Shown here in pieces: positions 11,001-23,095 of a stretch of DNA of 64,000 nt. The DNA lies in the NCBI GenBank assembly GCA_036898135.1, contig CM072512.1, positions 44,164,110 to 44,228,109 on the forward strand, given 5' to 3'. The stretch comes from Oncomelania hupensis (Eukaryota; Mollusca; Gastropoda; Littorinimorpha; Pomatiopsidae). The notes beneath the pieces were generated by a model. That model worked only from the letters and a program-made list of their open reading frames with translations. It was not told the DNA's origin and ran no database searches. A program made the position numbers and the translations under genes. Within the stretch, counting starts at the first letter, position 1. Each line of letters begins with the position of its first letter.

Positions 11001-14000
11001 TCATAACCGACCAAATTAACGTTGCAAATCACTGAAATCGATATATTTTAGTGAAAAATACTTTAAAAAATATTTTAAAGTTTTGGTGTCGTTCGTTAAG
11101 ACCATCCGTCAGGGGGTCAACAAAATTTCGAAGGTTGCTTTGAGAGTGTGCGTTTTGGTTTAGAGATTATCTGTGACGTCACAGTAATCTCTAAAGTGCT
11201 TCTTTTCTCTTCTGATATCAATTCTTGGTTTTAAAATTCGATAAGTTCCAAAAAATTTAACCTAAAAATTGTCTGTCAGATTAGCGTTCGACACCAGGGT
11301 ATTTTTGTTTTTGCAATAAAAACAACCCCCCAAGTTATTTTTTCATTTCCTCTACTTTGGCGCCATTTGCAATCTTGTCAAAAGCGAAAGTACGATCTCT
11401 TCGACCTCTTCGTGTGTTTGACGGAGCTGATTTGGGAAAAAAGGTATGTCTGTCAGGTTTTTTTCAATTTTACCGATCGACACTTTTTTAACGGTCGACC
11501 CCAGATATTATCGTTTTATGCTTGATTAATGTTGATATCAGTATGATAACTATTTGATAAGAGCAGGAAAATAAGGTTTGAAAGCTTGCCATTTTTGCCA
11601 ATGCATCGCATATTCAAATGTGTTTTCTGTCGTGATTTTGTGGCCTTATTTTTAAAAATCTGACATACAGGGCAGCGTCCGTCAGATTAACGGATTACAC
11701 TTGCTGCAGTCTGTCAGTTTAACGGACTACACGATCGTTTTTCGATGAGGACGATTTTATCAATGTTATGAAACAAAAATAAACTATTGTTATTTTTAGT
11801 TCAATTGTTTTCAATAAAATTGTACTCGGCCACAATCGTCTGGAGAGCATTACTTTTATCTTTGTTTGAAAAGCATATTTTATTCCTTTTTTCATCATTT
11901 TATGGTGTCGTCTGTTAAAAGCATGGTTACCATGATGTACCATTTCTACTCCCCCTACCTTCCAACCTCCTCAAATTCTATTTGTATACATTTATGGTTG
12001 CTTATATTTACTTTAAGATTAATGTATACATGCATTTATAACTATGATTAAACATTGAAAAACATATTAGACAATTGGGAAGTTAAGGTGCCTGAAAACA
12101 AAAATACATGAACACAAATGTAACAAAATGCTTAGAATGCAAGCCTATTTTTAAGGTTTTAATGCTAGGACAATTAATTCAGAAGCACAAAGTTTAGGCT
12201 AACATCTATTTATAATAAAATACAAGAAAATGCTGCATCTTTTAACTTGTACAGTTGTATTCAGTCGAGAGATTTTTTAATTAAGCACTCGATCAAACAC
12301 TATTTAATAAATCATTTAATTTATAAAGAAAAAAACTAAAACTGCAAATGCTGTGGTTATAAATTAAGTTTTAAACGTTATTTTATTTGCAGGTGATGCA
12401 ATGGCCATCAGCAATGCTGAGAAATGCAGACGGAGAAGGGAGAAACTCAAGAATCTCTATCCGGACATGTATGCAAAGGAGCTGGCAGAAGCCAAGGCAC
12501 GCAACAAGACGCGAAGAGAAGCTATTGCTGCACTTCCTAAGGATGATCCTAGGAAGAAAGACTACCTTGCGAAAGAAAACGAGCGTCAGCAAAAGTTCCA
12601 GTGAGTTCATTTCCTTTTTTCCAGACTAACCTTCTTTATTTTATGTTACAAGTTTTTCTATTTTATGTATGAGGTGAGTATATAATATACTTCAATCAAA
12701 TTATTCTATGATAAAATGAATTAGCTGATAGCTGAATGGGAGGAGCTGGTTTATCTAAATTTAATTTTCTTTTTAAAAAGAAAACATAAAATCTGAGAAA
12801 ATTTTACTTGTGACGTTGTGTACAGGTGATAGAAAATGTTGATGAATAAATTGAACTGATTGCTATATTTTTTATTTATCTCCCAGGGAAGTTGCTTGTT
12901 GCTGAGGAAGACTTCGTTTGTAACATTTGTTATATTTGCTTTCAGCCCTTTTACCAATTAATGCGCTCAGCAGTTTTGCTGCTTATTTGTACTTTTCTTG
13001 ATGTATTTCTTAATTTTTTTTGGGATGATTACAGGGCCCAAAAGCAAGTCAAGAAACAAGCATCACCACCGAAGACTCGGCAGGAGGTGCGAAAGACTGA
13101 TGAGAGGAGAGAAAAGAATCGTCAGTACAAGGCGGCCAGCAGAGCACGAATGAGCTCCCAAAAGAGGCCAGCAGAACGGCGGAAAGATGCTGACCGGCAC
13201 CAAAGGAAGCGAGAATCACAGCGCTTGGAACGCTTCCAAGAAACCTGCGTCCAAGTGGACATGGAGCAGGATGAGGAGCAAGACTTTGCCACTTCGCACA
13301 CTCCTGATCTTTCTCCATGCAAAGTCATTAGGAATCACCTAGAGACTGTTTTAAATAGGAAGAGAGACATTAACAGCTGCCTTTTCAAAAGACATTTGAA
13401 AGAAGTGCTAGATAGTAGTAGTTGCAAAAAGGTAGGATTATCACGAAGGCCAGCGGCAAGAAAGCTTTTGTACAAGCGAGGTGGGAATGGGAAGAGGGAG
13501 ATGGTCGAGAGTTTCTATCAAGACAACTCTCAACCAGATCCCTCTAATCCTCACAGAAGGCAGCTGCTTAAACCAGTAGGAGAACTCTTCTCAGATTTCA
13601 AGAAGCAGCATCCTTCTGTGAGGATTTCTCTTAGAACCTTTTTTCGCTATAGGCCACGGAATGTAGCTTCAGTTGTGATGGCCAAATTTCGCCAGTGTTT
13701 GTGTGAAATTTGCCTAAATCCCAAACTGAAGCTACATTCCTTGAACCGCTTTTTGAAAGAGAAGTGTGAATGTGTGCGTGATTTGTTGGTGGAGAGTGTG
13801 TGCAAGTTTGAGGGGGAGTGGCCAAATAGAGATTGTGTTGAAAGAAAGTGTGGTGAGTGTGGGGTGTTTGGCGTGAAGAAGCGAATGGAAGAAGAGCTTG
13901 ATGAGAAGGTGAATGAGAGAGTGAACTGGTTTGAATGGGAGATGGTGAAGGAGAGGGTTTCAAGACTTGATCGTGTGAAGAAGACAGGTACTGTGCAGGA

Positions 14001-17000
14001 GTGTCTTGATGCTTTACTACTAGAGCTGGAGCCTCTATACCTCCACGTCTTCACTGCTGATTGGCAACGGAGGCAACTGCAGGAATTGAAAAAAGATCTG
14101 CCAAGTGGGTGGGCATTAGTGTTTTGTGATTACTCTGAAAATTTTAATTGCAAGATGCAGGATGCTGCTCAGAGCACCTACTACAGTCAAAGGCAAGTCA
14201 CTCTTTTTCCTGCTGTTGCTTTCTACCAGTGCCCTTGCAATGAAGGCGTGAAAAGAGAGGAAATAGCTTTTTTCTCAGATGATATCAGGCATGATGCCTA
14301 TCTGACTCAGGCATGCGTTGACCGCATCGTCACTATTCTGAGGCAGCGCTTGGGATCATCTTTGAAAAAAGTTATTTTGGCTAGCGATGGCTGCGCTGCA
14401 CAATTCAAGAGTAAACTGCCTTTTCTGCTCTTTACACGATCTGTGCATTCTGGTGTGTCTGTTGAAAAGGTGTTTTTTGGCTCTCGGCATGGCAAGAATG
14501 ATTCTGATTGGTCAGGTGGAGCCATTAAACGCCTTCTCAACAGGCACATCGCTGCAGGAGTGGATATTCGCTCTGCGAAAGATGTGTACCAGCTTTGTGC
14601 TGATACAATGACTGCGCAAAATTCTGAAACTGTGTGTGAACACAAAGCAAGGCAGTTTCATTATCTTGGTCAGTCTGATGTTACTAGGGAAATAACTTCA
14701 TCTAGTGTCAGCACAGTTGCAGGTTGCAGGCGTTTCCACCACCTGCGATCAGAGAAGGTTGATACACTTGAAACAAGGGGTTTTTCCTGTTTTTGCACAT
14801 TTTGTAAGGCTGATCAATATGACTCATGTGATTCAAGTGTTGCTCCCCGTTGGGTTTCTAAAAGGATAATCTGTGAACAACAACTTGAATCACAGGCGTC
14901 TGATGAGGAGGAGGAGGAGCTTGATACTGAGCATCTCTCATGTCCATCTTCCCCCTACCCCTCTGAGTCTGGGGATGATGATGCTGACAGTGATCTGGCT
15001 GTTGACTCAGCTGCAGATGTTTCATCTTCATCAGATACAGAGGAGGATAGAGAGATATGGCATGCTCAGTATGCAAGCTTCTTTTCATCAGCAATGCAGA
15101 GGTTGGCAAAATGTTGCACTTTTGAAGAGCTGCAGATTGAGGCAGAGAGGATTAAGCACTCAGTTGCATCGTTCCCACTTCCAAAGCAGAATGCAAGAAC
15201 GAAGTGTATCAGTGCCTTTCCTGAGGATACACTTGCTTCTGATCTCCTTCCACAGGCTGTCAGAGGCAGGTGTAAGCCTCTCGAGGTGAATGGAGATGGC
15301 AACTGCTTCTTTAGAAGCCTTAGCCTTTTGGTGTACGGTGATGAACAGTCTCATGTAGAGATGAGGGTGAGGACACTACTGGCCATGTGTTTGGAAGATC
15401 ATCTGTTTCTTGATGCCCAGTATTGGACGTCACCCTGTTGTACGCCAGAAGCTCGGGCTGATGCAGAGCAGCTTGTCCGTCTCTGTACAGACTCGTCCCA
15501 TGAGAAGCTGGAGACGCCACAACTTACATTCAGAAGGGAGTGTCTGCAAATAGCTCAGATGAATACCTATGCAGGACTATGGGAATTCATGGCTGCTGCT
15601 GTTGCTCTGGGTAGGCCTGTTCAGTCTGTAATCCATTCTCAGACACTCCCAACAGCTTATTTGAAACATTACAACCGCATATTCCGACCTCTAGGATGTA
15701 ATGCTTCAGAAAAGCTTCGAGTGATGTGGGCTCCTGCCTCCCCTCTGCATGCTACTTTGAACCATTTGGTTCCTCTTTGTCTCACGTCGGTGAAGACGAT
15801 GCCAAAGCAAGATGCCATTTATCTGGCAAAGTGGTGTGAGAAGACCTACCCCTGCCAGATTCTGGAGATTGATGAGCTACAGGAGGAGGTCTGTGTCAAA
15901 TTCATGTCTTTTTCAAGAGGCTACTGGGTTTGGGCAAATGATGACACAGAGTTCTCCTGGGAACCTTTGCAGAATCTGGTAAGGGAGGTTCACCTTGATA
16001 TTGTTCCCAACATGTCCACACAGCGCTGCCAGTACTACCAATACTCTTAAAGATACGTAGGTGCTGCTTGTTTCCAAAGTTAGTCTTTTTATACTTTTTT
16101 TTTCATTCTATGTTATGTCCCTGTGTAAGGATTTTGAATAAGGTTTTGTAAAAGTTCAAAAACATGCACCGTTTGCAATAAAAAATATTGTTCGTGCTTT
16201 ATTGAATAGCTATGAATGAATGAGGTCACCTTAGATAAGGTTTAAGGACATTTTGCTGGGAGAGAGATTTTTTTCTTTTCATAAATCTAGCTCTACATGT
16301 AATTGATTTATGTGCGAGTATGTGTATTATTTGGGATGATTTGTGTGGATTTCAACAATTTGTTTTTAATTTATTATTTAATCATTTAACTATTTTCTAC
16401 ATTATTGATGGATACAAATGTGTGTAAGATTTCTTTGGGAAGGTTTGTGTGAATGTACATTAACTTTTATGATTTAATCATTGGACTTTACTGCTTTCAT
16501 GTATTCTAGACATAAATGTGCGTGATTTGTTTGGTGACGAGTTGTGTGCATGTAAACAAACATTTACTTTGATGATTTTCTTTATTCTTATACATGTATG
16601 TTTTGAATAAAATTTAAATACTTAACATGTATCTTGTGTTTTGATTGGTCTATTGGTTAATACTTTTTTGTTGTTTTTATTTTGTTGTCTTTTACGTTTC
16701 TGTTTTAAGTTTAAATCTGGTAGGTACTTAACAAACATTTGTTTACATACATCAAAATTTATTGGTTAGAGAAACTCATTTGTTATGCATGCATGTATTT
16801 TTTTTATCATCTCTGAAATGCAAATTAATTAAATGCATATTTGAATGATAAATTGAAAAAATCTCATAAATTAACGCCTATGTCTGTCAGCAATAACAGA
16901 CGACACCAAAAGAAATATTAAGAAACAAAAGCAATATAATACATTTTATTCCAATTTTCTTGGTTTGCTTATATTAGTAGCATGAATAGACTTGAGGTGG

Positions 17001-18934
17001 CTGTGTTTTTTTTTATAAACATAACTTATATTATATTTTTTTTTAAATCTAAATTTCCTGGTGGTGTCGTATGTTATGCTGACGGACATAAAAATGAATT
17101 TACTCAAGTTAAAAAAACAAAAAGTCAAGATTTAAATCCACCAATAAGAGCTTCTTATCTTCAACTTAAAAGCAGCATAAACAGTTAAATTAAAATAATA
17201 ATATTTTTATTATTTTTTTATGCTTGTGTCTGTCAGCATTAACGTACGACACCGTCCAAATTTTCATGTCATTTTCATATATAACTAAAAAATGAAAAGT
17301 CCTACTGCTTTTTCCTTTCAGGATATAAAAGTACATTATATTAGGTATATTTTGCACCAAAATTTAGTTTGTTTGTGCTAAGTTCATTTTTGACATTATT
17401 GGTCATTTTTTGTGACCACCTTTTGACACCTAGTCATATACATGTATTTCACTTTGTCAGTAGTAGTCAACTGATAGTGTGAAAAAAATATGGTTCACGT
17501 TCCGCTTGCCTAGAGCTGTTTCTTATAATTTTGTAGTTTGTCTTATTCCATCCCCAAATAATGTCAAGTCTGTTGCTGTGGATTGGGTTTTGAGTTATCT
17601 GTTGTTAAATTTCACGTTAGTGATCATTATTTGAGAAATTCTGAATGTTACATTGAAATTGGTATTATGTGACACGTTTCTAATGTAAAAGTAATTTATC
17701 TGGGCGGTAAGTTTTGAAAGTTAGATTATTAGATGGCAGGCACAATTTTCAGCCAGGGTAATTTGTAGTGAAGGATAAAAGTCTAATAAAATATTATATG
17801 TTATATTTAGCACACTTCAATAATGGTATTGGATGCAGTCATTCAACTTTTTTTTCAAAATAACATTTGATTTGCTTTCTGTCTTCTAATAGTGATCTCG
17901 CTGTCTTTACACCACATCTTTGAGTTATAAATGTGTGTTTGTTGTGTATGCCAGAGTGTTATACAGGGCTTCCAATCTTCCGCAGTTCGGCGAATTTCCG
18001 CCATTTAAAAAAAATTTCAGCCGAAAAATGTTAAAGTTCCGCCGTAGAAAACTGCCGAGGTAAAAATTTCATAGGGGCTCCAAAATATCCGTAACACAGT
18101 CTGTTTGGTTGATCTGTAATTGGCTGGTTTCGAAGACTGGAAACGGATCGTCGTTCTGTTTGCGAATAGGCAAAAATGGCGGGTCGAATTTTTGTTCAAC
18201 GCGGCCAAAAGTTTGACGATGTTTCTTGCAAAAACAAGTGGAGATGGGACTGGATGGAGGTGGAGGTAGAAGAAGAAAAATTGAGTCAACATATCCGAAA
18301 GATTCCACGTGTCGGACACGCGTTTTGCGTCTTGTGCTCGAACGAAATCAATTACGGATCAAAAGGCAGGATTGCACTTGAAAATCACCTCAAGACAAAT
18401 CAACACAAAAAGAACGAAAATTTAGACTTGTTTCACTGCCAAATGCCTTTCCTACTACTGATGGCCTAAAAGGTGCAAAACCATTTTTCATCACCATAAC
18501 TGTGTATGCATTTGACCATAATTTTTTTGTAAAAGCAGAACTAGTAGGAGTAGTTTAATATTATGAACATTCTTAATTATTCTTTATTCATGTGAGACCT
18601 TACATCAAACCTTTTGTAAATCACTTATTTTCTTTCTTCTACTTCACTCTCACTAATAAAATTGTTTCTTTTATAGCAGACAGTGTTGTGACAGTGTTTG
18701 GGGTCGTGCGCTCGTGACCTCGTCACTCGGTCATTTTCCTCCTTTTTTATCTCAGACCATTGGAAGCCCTGGTTATAACATTGTGATAAAAACTAACACC
18801 CAAACACCGTAAACTAGAATATTTCGTGTAATTTGTTACACTTTCTCAGCTACACACAAACAAAACGAAAAGAACACGATGGGAAAAATGACGTAAAAGA
18901 ACCGATGACACATGATGACGCAAAACAAGTCACA

Positions 18935-18993
<59 letters not shown>

Positions 18994-19258
18994 ATCTACA
19001 GGACTTTATTTTTGTTATGGAATTTCTTCTTTTTTTATGTAGGTACATATTTATTATATTTATTATATTTTTTTTATTTATTTACATATTTATTATATTT
19101 TATTTTATTATATATATTATTATATTTATTATATTTTTTATGTAGGTAGGTAGAGAAAAGAAATTCCATAACAAAATTTTTTTTTATGTAGGTACAGATC
19201 GACAATTTGAGTTTTGAACATAAAGTAGTGGTTTAAAGAAAAATGTGTTTATAGCATG

Positions 19259-19319
<61 letters not shown>

Positions 19320-22300
19320 ATACAGGATAACTCGGTGGCGAGCTCATGTTACAAAGGTTGTAGGTTCGATTCCCGGTGGCCAGGACATAAATACTGGCTG
19401 TGAACACTTTGACCATCTTACTGTTGCTATTAGTCTGATGGTTTTTCACTTCTCCCCCATCCCTGGTCGCCTATGATTGTGCTCAGTGGTGTGAGCGTAA
19501 GACTGTGCGCCTAAGGCAGCAAGTGTGTGACGGGTGACTTGAGTTAGATCTTGTATCGGCCAGTGGCTTGAGCAGCACTTGAGCTGAAAAAGTGCTATAT
19601 AACTGATAAAATAAATTATTATTATTATTATTACTGTTGTTGTTTTTATTATTGTTAAAAGAACTTTTATTTTAAACGGTGGATAAAGCTTGAATAACTA
19701 AAGTTACATTTTTAATAGAAAACTTTTGTCATCAGGTGGTGTTAGTCTTCCCTTGCAAGGAGGCATGCTCTTTGGCAAGCTTGGCAGGATGTACAGCAGC
19801 ATCTTCAAGCACCTCCACTCTTACCGCTGTCAACATCAACCCCTCTGCAGCATCCCTGTCCGACCAAGTTAACGCCATGATCCACAGTGCTCCCACCACC
19901 CTTGCCAACACAGACTCAGGCCTTCACACCCCTCGTCCAGACCAGGTGGGTTTCATGCTTGTTACTGATTGATACCCCGGTAGCGGAGGTTTTTAACCCT
20001 ATGACTGCCAAAGATTTCTAGGATGAAGAGATTGTTAGACACCAAGGAATACATTTGTGACCTCCTTCCCCCCTCCCCCCCTTAACCCCCCGCTTCCTGC
20101 CCCCACCCCAAATTACTATAAAATTATTGATTTGTGTGGAATCTGTTTATAGTGTTAGTGATTGATAGTGTCGTTGTGAAAAGGGACCCACTTTGATCCC
20201 GAACGCCCTACAGATTCTTTTACCATTCACAGTGAGTGTTGCCCTGCTGAAAAAATAAACTTATAACGAAAACTAAATCTGTAGAAAGTATCGTTATTTT
20301 TTAAATCAATTAATTCCGTTGTGTTTGTGCCTATTAATAGCAACTGCTAGGCACCACTCTTGCTCTAAAAATAGCATCTATGAAAGCAGTTATGATTCAG
20401 AACCCATAACAAAGTTACTACCCTTCCCCAAACACACTCTTGAAGCAATGTGGTTCATTCAGAAATTAGGTCAAAGGTCACACTGCTATAGTATTGGTGT
20501 ACCATTAAACAGGGGAAACCACTCTCTTGTCAGACCAGAACGGAAAATTCGGTTACTTTAGCAGTTGGTTTGAACATCAAAAACCCACTTTACCATTGTT
20601 TAATGTACTAACAATGCGAATTTTAGGGTGAACCCGTTTTAACCTAAAGTAAACAAGGTCTCCAAATTTAGGCCTTTAAAATAATAATAATAACTCTGAT
20701 ACATTTAAGATTTATGACCAGGTTGGAAACTATGCAGACATAGCAGCAGGCTCTACTTTTCCCGACCTTCAGCTTCAGCAGATCTGGAACAATACCTACT
20801 ACCCACAGAGCGCAGCCAGCAGTGTCCCAACCTTCAACTACTTGCAACCTATGGCCATTTACCAAAATGTACATCATCAGCAAGACCAGCAGCTCCAGCA
20901 AGACCAGCAGCACCAGCAAGGCTTTTCAGTTTCAGGTTTGCCTGTTTTACTCGTTTAGTTCCATGTACAGTGAACCTTGGAAAATTTCAAGCGTGCTTAT
21001 ATTCAAATGTTTCTTTTCTGGTCCTGTCATGGTCTTGTTTGTTATTTGGCTTTAAGGAGATCGGATACAGTCAAAGACCAGATATGGTCGAGTTGATCCT
21101 GGGACCTAAACTGCTTGAAGCTTGTCCAATCTTCAGTAAAACACCCTGGAAGTTATGGGCTAGGCTTGTAACTATTATGTTAGTTATTCAGTGCTTATAG
21201 GGTCCAGAGGACTGCATATATCTGAAACAGGATCACAAAATCAGGACCACAACTTGGTTGAAAGAGGATTCACCCCTGATCCATATAAAAGTTCTTCTCA
21301 AACAACCCTGGTGGCAACACTAAAGACACTCCATTAGCCGGTCACTTTACAATAAAGTCATTCCATGCAGGGGACCCTGAGGCTATACTCTAATTTATCG
21401 AACCCCCTTTTACAAAATCAAAATAGAATATAAACATCATTATAAAATATCAACAAAACACAAATATAACATGCCTACATTGCTAAATAATAATATCATA
21501 AGAAGCCCTAGTGACCATTTGGCAGAAAGCGTCCAATATTTCCAAGCTGACCCAACAGACCTTATACACAAATGAGGAGTTTTGGAAGGGTTTTCAAGAA
21601 AAAAAAGGTAGGTGACTGGTCAAGTGCAGAAGATAGTATAGTAGAGTGATAGGACAGAATAGGAATGAGAAAAAAAAAAAAGGACAGTGACAGTGGAAAT
21701 TTAAAGCACTAAATTTCCGGAAAGTTGGGATACTATTTATACAGAAATGCCCGGCACCCCCACAGTGGAGCTTATGTTAAACATCAACTGCTGGCATAGA
21801 TTTAATGAAATTTGGTCAGTCAAGCACATTGAAGCAGTCATCACAGTTTATTTGTTACTCATAATTGTCTTAATCTTATAGATATTTAGAAATAAACAAT
21901 TTTTAATGGACAGCTGACATGTGAAATGACGTTATACCTTGAGTTTCAGCATGAAACAGAACATTTGGCAGAAAACTGCTGAGTATGCAGTTAACATAGT
22001 GACAGTAACCTGTAATTTATAATAATACAATATTATATACGATAACTTATTAATTATATATCTACAGAAAATAGTTCAACAGCAAAGAAATACCAAATTA
22101 CTGTCATACTTTCAGAAACTTACAATTATCTGTTTCTTTTACAGGGAAAAGGTTAGCAGATGACGAACATTCACAGGCCGATTCCAAGAGAATGCGCACA
22201 CATATTCTGCCTTTTGAGCGTGCAATATTCATCGACTGCACCTGGAATCAGACCAAAACTATTATTCAGGATGAAAGATTGAAAGGTATTATTTGGCATG

Positions 22301-23018
22301 CGTGTGGAAGTTTAAAACTAGTAATGATACAAATAATACTTTGTTGGAACTTTGGAATTTGTCCTTTTATTAAACAAACAAATGATTAAACAGCAAATCC
22401 TAGCCCAGGGGGGGCAGTATAGCCAGACAAGAGGGGGGGGGGGGGGGGAATATGGGGGGATAGGGATACACAATATATACATAGTGATTACAAGAACGGC
22501 ACTATATTATTGATTGGCTGGCGCATTAGTGCAGTGGTTTGGACACACGCTAGCAATGTTTCATGTTAAGAAAGGTTAGTAGTTGGATGGGTGGACCATG
22601 CTTTGAAGGCAACCACCAAACCACACAAAAAGATCGAAACAAGCCCAAAACACACCCCATTCCACCTGGCTGTGAAAGGGTACCTGGATCTGTTTAGAAC
22701 TGGGAAGGTAAAGCAGCGAGGGAGAGGAGATAGGCATCGCTTTCATTACGCTGACCTAGAGAAAAAGGTCCTCAACTACCAAAAGGTTACTGGAAGCACC
22801 CTTACCTTCGTTTGTTTGATTTTATTTTTAATACCATTTTATTTTACCTTAATAATTGTTATTATTATTATTGTTGTTATTATTATTATTTGTTTCTTAG
22901 GTAAGGAGAAAATTTTGAAATTGTTTGCAAGGCTGATTTCGTAATTTACCTCCCTTTGTGCACAAAACCACAGAGGGAGGGAGAGTGAGGGAGGGAGGGA
23001 GGGAGGGAGGGAGGGAGG

Positions 23019-23095
<77 letters not shown>

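Larger units (their letters stand above)
11085..17253 (+). mobile_element. DNA transposon with DDE-OTU transposase (superfamily not assigned)
   Basis: The boundaries are set by the outermost inverted copies of a repeat: GGTGTCGTTCGTTAA at 11085-11099 and its complement TTAACGTACGACACC ending at 17253. The interval of about 6.2 kb contains one two-exon gene (12401-16050) and arrays of a 27-bp repeat on both sides. It lies in DTWD1 intron 2 in the same orientation. No convincing target duplication was found at these ends (TTTT left, GTCC right), so the true ends could lie slightly outside. An AATAAA near 16178 could terminate its transcript. The remaining DTWD1 intron sequence on either side (10576-11084 and 17259-17963) shows no other gene. 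Confidence 0.6.

Noticed and set aside
12892..13034. In-frame N-terminal extension [17 protein letters not shown] before the transposase exon
   Set aside because: It is intron sequence: a good acceptor at 13033-13034 joins exactly in frame to the ATG-containing exon 12401-12600, whose basic motif fits the family.
13049..15520. Several minus-strand open frames of 60-135 codons opposite the transposase gene
   Set aside because: They are complements of a long coding exon, have no recognisable domains and no splice or start context of their own.
22591..22944. 117-codon frame in DTWD1 intron 5
   Set aside because: The second half is translated ATT/GTT microsatellite (IIIVVIIII). The first half has no recognised domain and no matching splice phase with DTWD1.
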